A stretch of 64,000 bases of DNA from Lentisphaerae bacterium ADurb.Bin242. Lineage in GTDB: Bacteria; Verrucomicrobiota; Lentisphaeria; Victivallales; UBA1829. The notes beneath the pieces were generated by a model. That model ran no database searches. It was given only the letters and a program-made list of their open reading frames with translations, and was not told the origin of the DNA. Shown here piece by piece: positions 43,318-52,704 of the stretch (positions are counted from its first letter, which is position 1; each line of letters starts with the position of its first letter). The stretch covers positions 1 to 64,000 of the forward strand of contig MWCA01000006.1 in the NCBI GenBank assembly GCA_002069785.1, read 5' to 3'. The translations under genes were made by a program, and so were the position numbers.

Positions 43318-44310
43318 ATGGACAAGGTGAAAATCCTGCACGACAAAGATGCCGACGCATCTTTCCTGAATGGAAAAACCGTGGCCGTCATCGGCTATGG
43401 GAGCCAGGGCTCGGCGCAGGCTCTCTGTATGAGGGATTCCGGCGTCAATGTAATCATCGGTTCCAGGAAGGGGCCTTCTTTCGAACGCGCTGTCGCGGAC
43501 GGATTTCAGGTTATGTCCGCCGCGGAAGCCGCGGCGAAAGCGGATATCATCCATATTTTGCTGCCGGACGAATTCCACAAGTCGACCTATGACAACGAGA
43601 TCAAGCAGTACATGAAGCCCGGCAAGACGCTTTCCTGCTCCCATGGCTTCAACATCGTCTTCAAGCAGATCCTTCCGCCCGAAGGCTGCGACGTGATCAT
43701 GGTTGCGCCCAAGAGTCCCGCCACCGAGGAGCGCAAAGCGTTCCTGGCCGGGTTCGGCGTTCCGGGACTGGTCGCAGTGGCGCAGAACGCCACCGGCAAG
43801 GCCCTCAAGACCGCGCTGGCCATGGCCAAGGCGATGGGCTTCACCCGCGCCGGCGTCCTGGAATGCACCTTTGAACAGGAGACGTATGAAGACCTCTTCG
43901 GCGAACAGAACGTCCTCTGCGGCGGCTGCGTCGACCTGATGAAATACGGATTCGAAGTGCTGGTCGAAGCCGGATATCCTCCGGAAATGGCCTATTTCGA
44001 GTGCATCCACGAACTTAAGCTGATCGTCGACCTGATCTACGAGGGCGGCATCCAGAAGATGAACGCCGTCATTTCCAATACCGCCGAATTCGGCGAGTAC
44101 TACAACGGCCCGCAGATCATCACTCCGGACGTCAAGGAGAGAATGAAAGCCTCCCTCAAGCGGATCGAGAGCGGCGAATTTGCGAAGATTTTCCTCGACG
44201 AGATGAAGAACGGCGCCCCGAATCTTCTCGCCAAACGCAAAGCGCTGGGCGACCACATCGCGGAAGTCACCGGACGGAACATCCGCGCCCTTTTCGAGCG
44301 CAAGGGATGA
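43318..44310 (+). CDS. ilvC: Ketol-acid reductoisomerase (class I)
   Basis: The 330-residue protein has a Rossmann [10 protein letters not shown] (about 26-35), the dinucleotide loop [23 protein letters not shown] and [13 protein letters not shown]. The metal/substrate domain follows with [12 protein letters not shown] (Asp/Glu ligands), [19 protein letters not shown] and [10 protein letters not shown]. IlvC converts acetolactate or acetohydroxybutyrate to dihydroxy acids, the step before IlvD. Ser/Arg in the GSRKGPS loop suggests NADPH use. AAAGGAG lies ahead of the start. It is monocistronic, with its own promoter and terminator. Confidence 0.95.
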   Translation: MDKVKILHDKDADASFLNGKTVAVIGYGSQGSAQALCMRDSGVNVIIGSRKGPSFERAVADGFQVMSAAEAAAKADIIHILLPDEFHKSTYDNEIKQYMKPGKTLSCSHGFNIVFKQILPPEGCDVIMVAPKSPATEERKAFLAGFGVPGLVAVAQNATGKALKTALAMAKAMGFTRAGVLECTFEQETYEDLFGEQNVLCGGCVDLMKYGFEVLVEAGYPPEMAYFECIHELKLIVDLIYEGGIQKMNAVISNTAEFGEYYNGPQIITPDVKERMKASLKRIESGEFAKIFLDEMKNGAPNLLAKRKALGDHIAEVTGRNIRALFERKG

Positions 44311-44340
44311 GCTTCCGGCGGGAACATCGTTCCATAAAAA

Positions 44341-44369
44341 AAGCGTCCCGGCGTCGGGACGCTTTTTTT
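44341..44369. terminator. Strong intrinsic terminator after ilvC
   Basis: AAGCGTCCCG (44341-44350) and CGGGACGCTT (44355-44364) form a perfect 10-bp stem with loop GCGT, flanked by an A-run on the left and a T-run on the right. Confidence 0.9.
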
Positions 44370-44436
44370 ATGCGCGGAAGGAAAGATTTTTCAAAAAACG
44401 GGAAGTCCGGAAAACGCGTTTTTTCATGAAAGATAC

Positions 44437-44465
44437 TTGAAAAAAGGATGTTTTTGTGCGATATT
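44437..44465 (+). promoter_or_regulatory. Possible promoter of carB
   Basis: TTGAAA (44437-44442) and GATATT (44460-44465), spacing 17 bases, lie about 60 bases before the carB start. The -10 match is moderate. Confidence 0.45.
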
Positions 44466-44523
44466 ACCTGAATTTACCCGATATTTCAACCTGCCATACA
44501 GAGAGAAGGAAAAGGTCAAAATC

Positions 44524-47500
44524 ATGTCGAGACGTGATGACATCAAAAAAATTCTGATTATCGGTTCCGGTCCTATCGTCATCGGACAGGCCTGCGAGTT
44601 CGATTATTCCGGGACCCAGGCGTGCAAGGCGCTCAAGGGGGAAGGCTATGAAATCGTTCTGGTGAACTCGAATCCAGCCACGATCATGACGGACCCCGGC
44701 ATGGCGGACCACACCTATATCGAACCTCTTATTGCTTCGCGGGTGGAGCAGATCATTGCCAAAGAGCGTCCGGATGCGCTTCTTCCGAATCTGGGCGGGC
44801 AGACAGCCCTGAATCTTGCTTCCGAACTCAGTGAAAAGGGAATCCTTTCCAAATACAATGTCCAGGTGATCGGAGTCGACCTGAATGCGATCAAACGCGG
44901 GGAGGACCGTATCGAATTCAAGAAAACCATGAAGAACCTGGGCGTACCGGTGCCGCATTCCGAACCGTCCTACTCTGTGGAAGAAGCGGAAAAAATCGCG
45001 GAGACTCTCGGATATCCCGTGGTGCTGCGTCCGGCCTACACCATGGGCGGAACCGGCGGCGGAATCGTATACAACGTGGAGGAATTGCGCCAGACGGCCG
45101 CCCGCGGCCTGGCCGCCAGTCTGATCGGGCAGGTCCTTGTGGAGGAATGCGTCCTCGGATGGGAAGAATTGGAACTGGAAGTCGTCCGGGACGCCAAAGG
45201 CCAGAAGATCACCGTCTGTTTCATTGAAAACGTGGACCCGATGGGAGTTCATACCGGCGACAGTTTCTGTGTCGCTCCGATGCTGACCGTTTCGGAAGAA
45301 GTGCAGAAGAAGCTTCAGGAATATTCCTACCGGATCGTGGACGCCATCGGCGTGACCGGCGGCACCAACGTCCAGTTTGCGCATAACCGCGAAGACGGAC
45401 GCATCGTGGTGATCGAGATCAATCCGAGAACCTCCCGCTCTTCCGCACTGGCTTCCAAAGCGACCGGTTTTCCGATCGCGATGGTTTCCACCAAGCTGGC
45501 CGCCGGCCTGACGCTGGATGAAATCCCCTATTGGCGGGACGGCTCTCTTGAAAAATATACGCCCTCCGGCGATTATGTGGTCGTGAAATTTGCCCGCTGG
45601 GCGTTCGAGAAATTCCCGCAGGCGAAAAGGACGCTCGGCACCCAGATGAAAGCGGTGGGCGAAGTAATGTCCATCGGCAAAAACTTCAAGGAGGCCTTCC
45701 AGAAGGCGATCCGTTCGCTTGAAATCGGCCGTTCCGGGCTCGGGCAGGTCAAAAAGTTTCAGGCTCTCTCTCTGGATGAACTCCGCCGTCAGCTGGTGTC
45801 TCCCACCGATGAACGCTTCTTCCTGATCTATGAAGCCATGCTGAAAGGAATGACGGTGGAAGAAGTGGTTAAAATGACCTCGATCAGCCGTTATTTCATT
45901 GAACAGATGCGCGAGATCGCCGACTGTGAGATCGAGCTTTCCAAATATGCATTTCCGAGCTTGCCGCCGGAGCTTCTGAAGAAAGCCAAGCTTTCCGGAT
46001 TTTCCGACAGCTATCTGGCCAGGCTTTTCAATACGACCGAGAAAAACGTCCGCAATGCGCGCCGCGCCATCGGCATGAAAGCCTCGTTCCAGGCTCTCAA
46101 GGTCAGCGGCGTGTCGAATGCCGCTTATTATTACTCCACCTATGCGGATGTCCCGGACGAAGTGCCCGTTTCCGACCGCCGGAAGATTCTTGTTCTCGGC
46201 GGCGGCCCGAACCGTATCGGGCAAGGCATCGAGTTTGACTACACCTGTGTCCATGCCGCGTTTACGCTTCGCGACAACGGCTGGGAATCCATCATGATCA
46301 ACTGCAATCCGGAAACGGTTTCGACCGATTATGACACCAGCAACAAGCTTTATTTCGAGCCGCTCACGGTGGAAGATGTTCTGGCCATTTATGAAAAGGA
46401 ACAGCCGTACGGAGCGATTGTCCAGTTCGGAGGACAAACTCCGCTGAATCTGGCGCAGGCGCTCAAAGATGAAGGCGTCAACATCATCGGCACCCAGCCG
46501 GAGGGAATCCGTCTGGCCGAGGACCGTGAATATTTCCGCGAACGCATGATCAAGCTGGGGATCCCGCAGCCGGAAAGCGGAACGGCCCGGTCGCTGGAAG
46601 AGGCGGTTGCGCTCGGGACCCGGATCGGGTATCCCGTGATGGTCCGTCCTTCCTTTGTGCTCGGCGGACGCGGCATGGAGGTCATTTATGACGAAACCAT
46701 GCTTCGGAGATACGCCGTTGAAGCGATTCAGGTCAGCCCCGAATATCCGATGCTCGTCGACCGTTTCCTTGACAATGCCATCGAGTGCGAAGTGGATGCC
46801 GTTTCCGACGGAAAGGATACGTTCGTGGCTGCCGTGATGGAGCATATCGAGCTTGCCGGCATCCATTCCGGGGACTCCGCCTGCGCCATTCCGCCCGTCA
46901 CCATCTCCAAAGCCCATCAGGAGACGATTCGGAAATATACTGCCGCGATCGCGCAGGATTTCCATGTGATGGGAATTATGAACGTGCAGTATGCCATCTG
47001 CGAAGGCGTGGTTTACATTATCGAAGCCAATCCGCGCGCATCCCGCACGGTTCCCGTGGTTTCCAAGGTGACCGGCGTACCGCTCGCAAAGCTGTCGACC
47101 GAGCTGATGCTCGGCAAGACTCTTGCCCAATGCGGGAAAATCAGGCCCTACGGGAATCGGTTTTTTGGAGTGAAGGAAGCAGTTTTCCCCTTCAACATGT
47201 TCCCGGAAGTCGATCCCGTTCTCGGACCGGAAATGCGCGCGACCGGAGAGGTCATGGGACTGGCGGAAAACTTCGGCCTGGCCTACTACAAGGCCGAGGA
47301 AGCATCCGGTTATCCGCTCCCGGTTTCGGGCAATGTCCTGATTTCCGTTTCACGGCCCGAACGCAAATACCTTCTGCCGATTGCAAAAAGCATGCATGAA
47401 ATGGGGTTCACCATTTATGCAACGGAAGGCACCTCCGCGTTTCTCGATGAGCACAATATTCCCAACACCCGCGTGAAAAAACTGCTGGAAGGCCGTCCGA

Positions 47501-47736
47501 ACATCGGCGACATGATCAAAAACAGGCAGCTGAACCTGATTTTCAACACTCCGATCGGACGCGAAGGAAAGAGCAGCGACAGTTACATCCGCATGATGGC
47601 CATCCAGAACAAAATTCCGTATATGACCACAATTGCGGCGGCAAACGCCAGCGTCAAGGGGATTCAGGCGGTGCGGGCAAATGCGGATTCCATGCCGAAA
47701 TCCCTCCAGGAATATCACATCCATCTGAACGATTGA
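44524..47736 (+). CDS. carB: Carbamoyl-phosphate synthase large subunit
   Basis: The 1070-residue protein has the two homologous ATP-grasp halves. The first runs from ILIIGSGPIVIGQACEFDYSG through RPAYTMGGTGGGI and VIEINPRTSRSSALASKATG. The second runs from ILVLGGGPNRIGQGIEFDY through RPSFVLGGRGMEV and IIEANPRASRTVP. A C-terminal MGS-like allosteric domain follows (GNVLISVSRPER ... FTIYATEGTSAFL). It makes carbamoyl phosphate for pyrimidine and arginine synthesis, with a CarA glutaminase that is not in this window. Start 44524 (MSRRDDIKK) follows AAGGAAAAGG; the longer frame has no such site. It is convergent with pepF. Confidence 0.97.
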   Translation: MSRRDDIKKILIIGSGPIVIGQACEFDYSGTQACKALKGEGYEIVLVNSNPATIMTDPGMADHTYIEPLIASRVEQIIAKERPDALLPNLGGQTALNLASELSEKGILSKYNVQVIGVDLNAIKRGEDRIEFKKTMKNLGVPVPHSEPSYSVEEAEKIAETLGYPVVLRPAYTMGGTGGGIVYNVEELRQTAARGLAASLIGQVLVEECVLGWEELELEVVRDAKGQKITVCFIENVDPMGVHTGDSFCVAPMLTVSEEVQKKLQEYSYRIVDAIGVTGGTNVQFAHNREDGRIVVIEINPRTSRSSALASKATGFPIAMVSTKLAAGLTLDEIPYWRDGSLEKYTPSGDYVVVKFARWAFEKFPQAKRTLGTQMKAVGEVMSIGKNFKEAFQKAIRSLEIGRSGLGQVKKFQALSLDELRRQLVSPTDERFFLIYEAMLKGMTVEEVVKMTSISRYFIEQMREIADCEIELSKYAFPSLPPELLKKAKLSGFSDSYLARLFNTTEKNVRNARRAIGMKASFQALKVSGVSNAAYYYSTYADVPDEVPVSDRRKILVLGGGPNRIGQGIEFDYTCVHAAFTLRDNGWESIMINCNPETVSTDYDTSNKLYFEPLTVEDVLAIYEKEQPYGAIVQFGGQTPLNLAQALKDEGVNIIGTQPEGIRLAEDREYFRERMIKLGIPQPESGTARSLEEAVALGTRIGYPVMVRPSFVLGGRGMEVIYDETMLRRYAVEAIQVSPEYPMLVDRFLDNAIECEVDAVSDGKDTFVAAVMEHIELAGIHSGDSACAIPPVTISKAHQETIRKYTAAIAQDFHVMGIMNVQYAICEGVVYIIEANPRASRTVPVVSKVTGVPLAKLSTELMLGKTLAQCGKIRPYGNRFFGVKEAVFPFNMFPEVDPVLGPEMRATGEVMGLAENFGLAYYKAEEASGYPLPVSGNVLISVSRPERKYLLPIAKSMHEMGFTIYATEGTSAFLDEHNIPNTRVKKLLEGRPNIGDMIKNRQLNLIFNTPIGREGKSSDSYIRMMAIQNKIPYMTTIAAANASVKGIQAVRANADSMPKSLQEYHIHLND

Positions 47737-47751
47737 ATCTTTTCTGAAAAT

Positions 47752-47792
47752 AAAACAGGACGGGACCGGTGCAGACCTTCCCGTTCTGTTTT
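47752..47792. terminator. Bidirectional terminator between carB and pepF
   Basis: AAAACAGGACGGG (47752-47764) pairs with CCCGTTCTGTTTT (47780-47792) through G-T wobbles, with A/T tracts on both sides, between two convergent genes. Confidence 0.8.
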
Positions 47793-47794
47793 CT

Positions 47795-49582
47795 TTATCG
47801 GCCGAGCGCTTCGCCGAGCTGATTCACGGTCTCGTCGAAAAGCCGCAGGGCTTCTCCGACCGGATCGCCGCCGATGAAGTCCACTCCGGCGTCTTTCATG
47901 ATGTCGAGCACGTCTTTGGAGTCGCCCGCCTTGAGGAAGCGCATGTACGGTTCCGTCTCCCCGGCGATGATCTTGCGCGACAGCGCGGCGGCGGCCGAAA
48001 ATCCGGTCGCATACTTGTAGACATAGAATCCGTAGTAGAAGTGCGGAATCCGCGACCACTCGTACCGGATGCGGTCGTCGGGAGAGACGGCGTTTCCGTG
48101 GTAAAAACGGTTCAGCTTGAAATAGTTTTCCGAAAGGAGATCGGCGGTCAGGGGCACGCTGTCCTCCGCGAGCGCATGGATGTCGCGTTCGAATTCGGCG
48201 AACATGGTCTGGCGGAAGACGGTGCCGCGGAATTCGTCGGCCAGATGGTTGAGAAGATAGGCGCGCATCTTCGGGTCCTTCGTTTTTCCCAGCAGATGGT
48301 GGTGCAGAAGCAGTTCGTTGGTGGTGGAGGCGACTTCCGCGACGAAGATTTTGTAGGAGGCGTAGTGGAACGCCTGGCTGCGGTCGGAGAAATAGGAGTG
48401 CATGGTGTGTCCCAGCTCGTGGGCGAGCGTGAACATGCTGTCCAGAGTGTCGGCATAGTTCAGAAGAATATAGGGGGGCGTGCCGTAACAGCCGCTGGAA
48501 TAGGCTCCGGACCGTTTGCCGCGGCATTCCGGGACGTCGATCCAGCGTTTTTCGAAGGCCTGTCCGATGGCGGAATGATATTCATCCCCGAGGAGACGGA
48601 GGGATTCATCCACCTGTTTTTTCGCCTCTTCCCACGGGATTTCCATGCGGCATTCGGGCAGGAGCGGGGTATGGAGGTCATACATGTCGAGCTTCTCCAG
48701 GCCGAGTTTCCGGGCGCGAAGCTCGAAGTAGCGGTGAATGGAGGAGATGTTGCCGTGGATGGAGCCGATGAGGTTTTCATACACCGCCGCCGGAACCTTG
48801 TCTCCGAAAAGGGAAGCCGCGAGGGCGGAAGGGAACGAGCGCAGCCCGGCTTCCAGAACGCTGGTTTTGACATGTGAATCCAACAGGGAAGAGAAGGTGT
48901 TTTTGAACCCGGCATAGGTGTCGTACATCGCGGAGAAGGCCTCTTTTCGGACCGACCGGACGGGGCATTCGAGGAACTTGATGAAGTTGCCGTGCGTGAG
49001 TTCGGTCTTGCTGCCGTCGGCGTCGGTGATGGAGGGGAACCGCATGTCGGCGTCGTTGAGCAGGGAAAAGGCTTTGTGCGGGGCGGAAAGCACGTCGGAG
49101 GCCATGCTCAGGATGCGTTCCTCCGCGGCGGAAAGAGTGTGCGGCCGCTCCTCGGCGATTTCGTCCAGCGTGCGGCGGTAGAAGGAAAGCGTTTCGTCCT
49201 TCCGGAAGGAGTCGAAACGGGCTTCGTCCATGGACAGCAGTTCCGGCTGGAACCACGAGCAGTTCCCGGAGATCTCGGCGCCTTTGGCGGAAATGCGTTC
49301 CAGCCGGGCGCGTCCCGCGGAGTCGGCGGTGTCCTCGTCCGCCTTCAGATGGGCGTACACGTAGAGCCGTTCCATGACCACCCCGAGGGCGTCCTCCGCC
49401 TGGAAAGCATGCAGAAGAGTTTCGGGGGAATCGGCCAGGCGGCCTTTGAATTTCAGGAAATTCTCCTGGAGTGCATCCAGCGTCGAGAATTCCTTTTCCC
49501 AGTCTCCGGTGTCCGGGTATATCATGGTGAGGTCCCACGTCAAAGCGGTTTCCAGTTCGGAACGTTTCTTGAGTTCGGCCAT
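47795..49582 (-). CDS. pepF: Oligoendopeptidase F (M3 metallopeptidase)
   Basis: The 595-residue protein has the zinc motif HELGH in FTLAHELGHTMHSYF with the downstream Glu in EVASTTNELLLHHHL. The family pattern RSGAYSSGCYGTPPYILLNY precedes it, and the N-terminal helical domain is typical (LTWDLTMIYPDTGDWEKEF). PepF cleaves short cytoplasmic peptides. Length matches the family. Its stop lies 3 bases from the shared terminator, and its promoter is divergent from that of metG. Confidence 0.92.
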   Translation of the reverse strand: MAELKKRSELETALTWDLTMIYPDTGDWEKEFSTLDALQENFLKFKGRLADSPETLLHAFQAEDALGVVMERLYVYAHLKADEDTADSAGRARLERISAKGAEISGNCSWFQPELLSMDEARFDSFRKDETLSFYRRTLDEIAEERPHTLSAAEERILSMASDVLSAPHKAFSLLNDADMRFPSITDADGSKTELTHGNFIKFLECPVRSVRKEAFSAMYDTYAGFKNTFSSLLDSHVKTSVLEAGLRSFPSALAASLFGDKVPAAVYENLIGSIHGNISSIHRYFELRARKLGLEKLDMYDLHTPLLPECRMEIPWEEAKKQVDESLRLLGDEYHSAIGQAFEKRWIDVPECRGKRSGAYSSGCYGTPPYILLNYADTLDSMFTLAHELGHTMHSYFSDRSQAFHYASYKIFVAEVASTTNELLLHHHLLGKTKDPKMRAYLLNHLADEFRGTVFRQTMFAEFERDIHALAEDSVPLTADLLSENYFKLNRFYHGNAVSPDDRIRYEWSRIPHFYYGFYVYKYATGFSAAAALSRKIIAGETEPYMRFLKAGDSKDVLDIMKDAGVDFIGGDPVGEALRLFDETVNQLGEALGR

Positions 49583-49638
49583 TTCTTTTGTCTCCCTGCG
49601 GCGGTTCGATGATTTTCAGTGCTGTCGAGTCGGGACAC

Positions 49639-49666
49639 AATATAAAGCCTGAATTTGAATCTTCAA
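49639..49666 (-). promoter_or_regulatory. Possible promoter of pepF
   Basis: On the minus strand TTGAAG (49666-49661) and TATATT (49644-49639) are spaced by 16 bases, about 57 bases before the pepF start. Confidence 0.45.
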
Positions 49667-49677
49667 GCGATTTCCAT

Positions 49678-49706
49678 TTGCCTGAATACGGAAAGCATGA
49701 TATATT
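49678..49706 (+). promoter_or_regulatory. Promoter of metG
   Basis: TTGCCT (49678-49683) and TATATT (49701-49706) are spaced by 17 bases, about 45 bases before the metG start. Confidence 0.55.
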
Positions 49707-49750
49707 GATGAATGAAGTTGTGGAAAACACGGAAAAGGAGACCCGGTACA

Positions 49751-51703
49751 ATGTCATCGTATTATGTGACGACCCCCATTTATTATGTCAACGACAAGCC
49801 GCACATCGGGCATGCCTACACCACGGTTCTGGCCGATGTCCTGACGCGCTTTCACGCTCTTTTCGGCGAGGATTCCTATATGCTGACCGGGACCGACGAG
49901 CACGGACAGAAGGTCCAGAAGGCGGCCCAGGCGCGGAACATGCCGCCCAGGGAGCATTGCGACGAAACGGTCGTCCGTTTCCAGGAACTCTGGAAGAAAC
50001 TGGGAATCCGCAACAATGATTTCATCCGCACCACCGAGGAGCGCCACACGAAAGTCGTCCGGAAAATTCTTCAGGACCTCTATGACCGCGGGCTCATCTA
50101 CAAGGCGGAATATACCGGTCATTATTGCGTGCCGTGCGAACGTTACTTCACCGGAAAAGACCTGCTGGAAGGCGGTCTCTGCCCGGATTGCAAGCGGCCG
50201 ACCGCTCAACTGATGGAATCCAATTACTTTTTCAAGATGGGACAATACCAGGAGTGGCTGATCGACTATATCCAGAGCCATCCCGGATTCATCCAGCCGG
50301 AATACCGCGCGAACGAGACGCTCGGGTTTCTCCGCAAGGAACTGGGCGACCTCTGTATTTCCCGTCCGAAGTCGCGCCTTTCGTGGGGCATCGAGCTTCC
50401 CTTCGACAGCGAGTATGTCTGTTACGTCTGGTTCGACGCCCTGATCAACTATATTTCCGCCATCGGCTACGGCTCGGACGACGCGAAGTTCGGGAAATGG
50501 TGGCCGAATGCCCATCACCTGATCGGAAAAGACATCCTGACCACCCACACGGTCTATTGGCCCACCATGCTCAAGGCGATCGGCGTATCCATGCCGAAGA
50601 GCGTGTTCGCGCACGGCTGGTGGCGCAGCGGCGAGGAAAAAATGAGCAAGTCCCTCGGCAACGTGGTCAATCCGATGGACATGATCGGCATTTTCGGCGT
50701 GGACGCCTTCCGCTACTGTCTGATGTCGGAAATGGTGCTCGGGCAGGACGCCTCCTTCACGGAGGAGTCCTTCATCAAGCGCTACAACAGCGATCTGGCG
50801 AATGACCTCGGCAACATGCTCAGCCGCGCGGTCAAGCTCACGATCAAATGCTTCGACTCGAAGATTCCCGCGCCCGGCGAATACGGCGAGGTCGACAAAG
50901 AACTGATGAATCTGGCGCTTTCCGCGGCCGCGCCGCTGCGCGAGTCGGTGGAGAATATGCGTCTTGACCGCGGGGTTGAACAGGTCCTGAACGTGGTCCG
51001 CGCCGCCAACCGCTACATGGAAAAGACGGCTCCGTGGACCTTGGCCAAACAGGGCGATATGACGCGTCTGGGCACGGTCCTTTACACCGCCTCGGAAACG
51101 CTCCGCATCGTGTCGGGGCTCCTCCTGCCGGTCATGCCGGAGAAAATGGAAAAACTGAGAATCACGCTCGGCATGTCTCCCGCCGACGCCGCCCGCGCCG
51201 AATATACCCGTCTTTCCTCCTGGGGACTTCTGGTTCCCGGTTCGTCGGTGAACGACATCGACGCCCTGTTTCCCCGCGTTCTCCCGAAGGAGAACGCCGC
51301 ATCCGTTCCGGCTCCTTCCGCGAAGGCGGAGGAAAAGAAGGAAGCGAAAACGGAAACGGTCGCCGTTCAGGGCGGGAAAACCGTCACGATCGACGAATTC
51401 TTCCGGACCCAGCTCAAGACCGCGAAGGTTCTGGAAGCCGAAAAAGTGGAAGGCGCCGACAAACTGCTCAAGCTCAAAATCGATGCGGGCGGCGAAACGC
51501 GCACCCTGGTGGCGGGCGTGGCGAAATATTATACGCCGGAGCAGATGATCGGACGCGTGATCGTGATCGTGGCGAACCTCAAGCCCGCGAAAATCCGCGG
51601 CATCGAGTCGCAGGGAATGCTTCTGGCGGCCAAGACCGGGGATCAGCTGCGCCTGGTGACGGTCGACGGCGGGGATTTCCCGGACGGCGCTTCCGTCGGA
51701 TAA
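49751..51703 (+). CDS. metG: Methionyl-tRNA synthetase
   Basis: The 650-residue class I synthetase has the HIGH motif in YYVNDKPHIGHAYTT and a CP insertion with one CxxC pair at CVPCERYF and another at CPDCKRPT. FAHGWWRSGEEKMSKSLGN holds KMSKS at 297-301. A C-terminal tRNA-binding OB domain of EMAP-II type follows (about 550-650, IDEFFRTQLKTAKVLEAEKV ... GIESQGMLLAA), joined by a charged Ala/Lys/Glu linker. It charges tRNA-Met. Start 49751 follows AAAGGAG; the frame begins 13 codons upstream without a good site. Monocistronic. Confidence 0.96.
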   Translation: MSSYYVTTPIYYVNDKPHIGHAYTTVLADVLTRFHALFGEDSYMLTGTDEHGQKVQKAAQARNMPPREHCDETVVRFQELWKKLGIRNNDFIRTTEERHTKVVRKILQDLYDRGLIYKAEYTGHYCVPCERYFTGKDLLEGGLCPDCKRPTAQLMESNYFFKMGQYQEWLIDYIQSHPGFIQPEYRANETLGFLRKELGDLCISRPKSRLSWGIELPFDSEYVCYVWFDALINYISAIGYGSDDAKFGKWWPNAHHLIGKDILTTHTVYWPTMLKAIGVSMPKSVFAHGWWRSGEEKMSKSLGNVVNPMDMIGIFGVDAFRYCLMSEMVLGQDASFTEESFIKRYNSDLANDLGNMLSRAVKLTIKCFDSKIPAPGEYGEVDKELMNLALSAAAPLRESVENMRLDRGVEQVLNVVRAANRYMEKTAPWTLAKQGDMTRLGTVLYTASETLRIVSGLLLPVMPEKMEKLRITLGMSPADAARAEYTRLSSWGLLVPGSSVNDIDALFPRVLPKENAASVPAPSAKAEEKKEAKTETVAVQGGKTVTIDEFFRTQLKTAKVLEAEKVEGADKLLKLKIDAGGETRTLVAGVAKYYTPEQMIGRVIVIVANLKPAKIRGIESQGMLLAAKTGDQLRLVTVDGGDFPDGASVG

Positions 51704-51733
51704 GCCGTTGCCCGGCCGCGGATTCCATCCGCA

Positions 51734-52528
51734 TCACGGGAGACTCCCGTTCCGGTAGCGGAGCGGGGGCACTCCGGAAATGCGCTTGAAGAAGAGGGAA
51801 AATCCCGACAGCGAATCGAATCCCATCCGGCCGGCGATTTCGGAAAGCGGCGCAGGGGAATACAGCAGGTAGCGCTTGGCGATTTCGCAGCGGGCGCGGT
51901 CGATGAAATCCTTGGCCCGCATGCCGGTTTCCTTGTGGATCAGGACGGAAAAGTGGTTCGTGGAATACGCGCATGCTTCCGCGGCTTCCGAAACCGTCAG
52001 GGGTTTTCCGTCCCGTTCCTCCAGCAGATCGTGGATTTTCTGGACCAGACGGTTCGGGCGGTCGGCCTGCCGGAAGAAGTCCGCCAGAAGTCCGCTCAGG
52101 AAATATTCCATCCAGAGGGGATAGCGGTCGGTGGGCATGATGATCGTGCCCTCTTCCACTTCAAAATATTTCCGGGGGAACGTTTTTTTGAGGATGGAAA
52201 GAGCCAGGGCGATCGCTGTCCGGTTTCGTTTGCAATCCGGCAGATACAGCACCGGCGGATGAATCGGAAGCTGGGCCTCGAACTTGAACGTGAGCGTCTT
52301 GAAGCGGCCTGAATACGACAGTGCGTGCGGCGTGTGCGGAGCAAGAAGAAAAATATCGTTCTTCTTCAGGTCGTAAAAATGCCCGCCCGCCTCGAGGCGG
52401 CAGCCGTCCGACAGACAGAACTGCATCTGGAAGTAGGTGTGTTCGTGGAGGCGGATTCTTTCCGTGCGGCGGTTCTCGCTGAATCCCCAGAACTTCAACT
52501 GGAGAATGGGGGCGGTCCGGTTCTGCAT
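51734..52528 (-). CDS. AraC-family transcriptional regulator
   Basis: The 264-residue protein has an N-terminal cupin-like sensing domain (LHEHTYFQMQFCLSDGCRLEAGG, LKKNDIFLLAPHTPHAL) and a C-terminal double HTH (LTVSEAAEACAYSTNHFSVLIHKETG and LSEIAGRMGFDSLSGFSLFFKRISG), the AraC/XylS layout for sugar-responsive activators. It is divergent from the oxidoreductase-M55-hydrolase operon, so it probably controls that operon. Start 52528 (MQNRTAP) is chosen as the conventional N-terminus; a longer frame to 52585 exists. Ligand unknown. Confidence 0.85.
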   Translation of the reverse strand: MQNRTAPILQLKFWGFSENRRTERIRLHEHTYFQMQFCLSDGCRLEAGGHFYDLKKNDIFLLAPHTPHALSYSGRFKTLTFKFEAQLPIHPPVLYLPDCKRNRTAIALALSILKKTFPRKYFEVEEGTIIMPTDRYPLWMEYFLSGLLADFFRQADRPNRLVQKIHDLLEERDGKPLTVSEAAEACAYSTNHFSVLIHKETGMRAKDFIDRARCEIAKRYLLYSPAPLSEIAGRMGFDSLSGFSLFFKRISGVPPLRYRNGSLP

Positions 52529-52704
52529 GATGATCCCGTTTTCTTTGTTTCGTAAAAAATATAGGCCGGATTTTCTGGAAAACAAGCCATTTTCGTTGAT
52601 TTATAAAAAAAATCATTGTTTTCGATATGGATTCTTTCCTGGAAAACGGTACATTGGGAACTGTCATCTTTTCGGAATCAACATTTAAAATAAGAGGGTT
52701 TGAA

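Noticed and set aside
44464..47130. An 888-codon open frame on the minus strand inside carB
   Set aside because: Antisense shadow of carB in GC-rich DNA; no motif, and carB has full family motifs.
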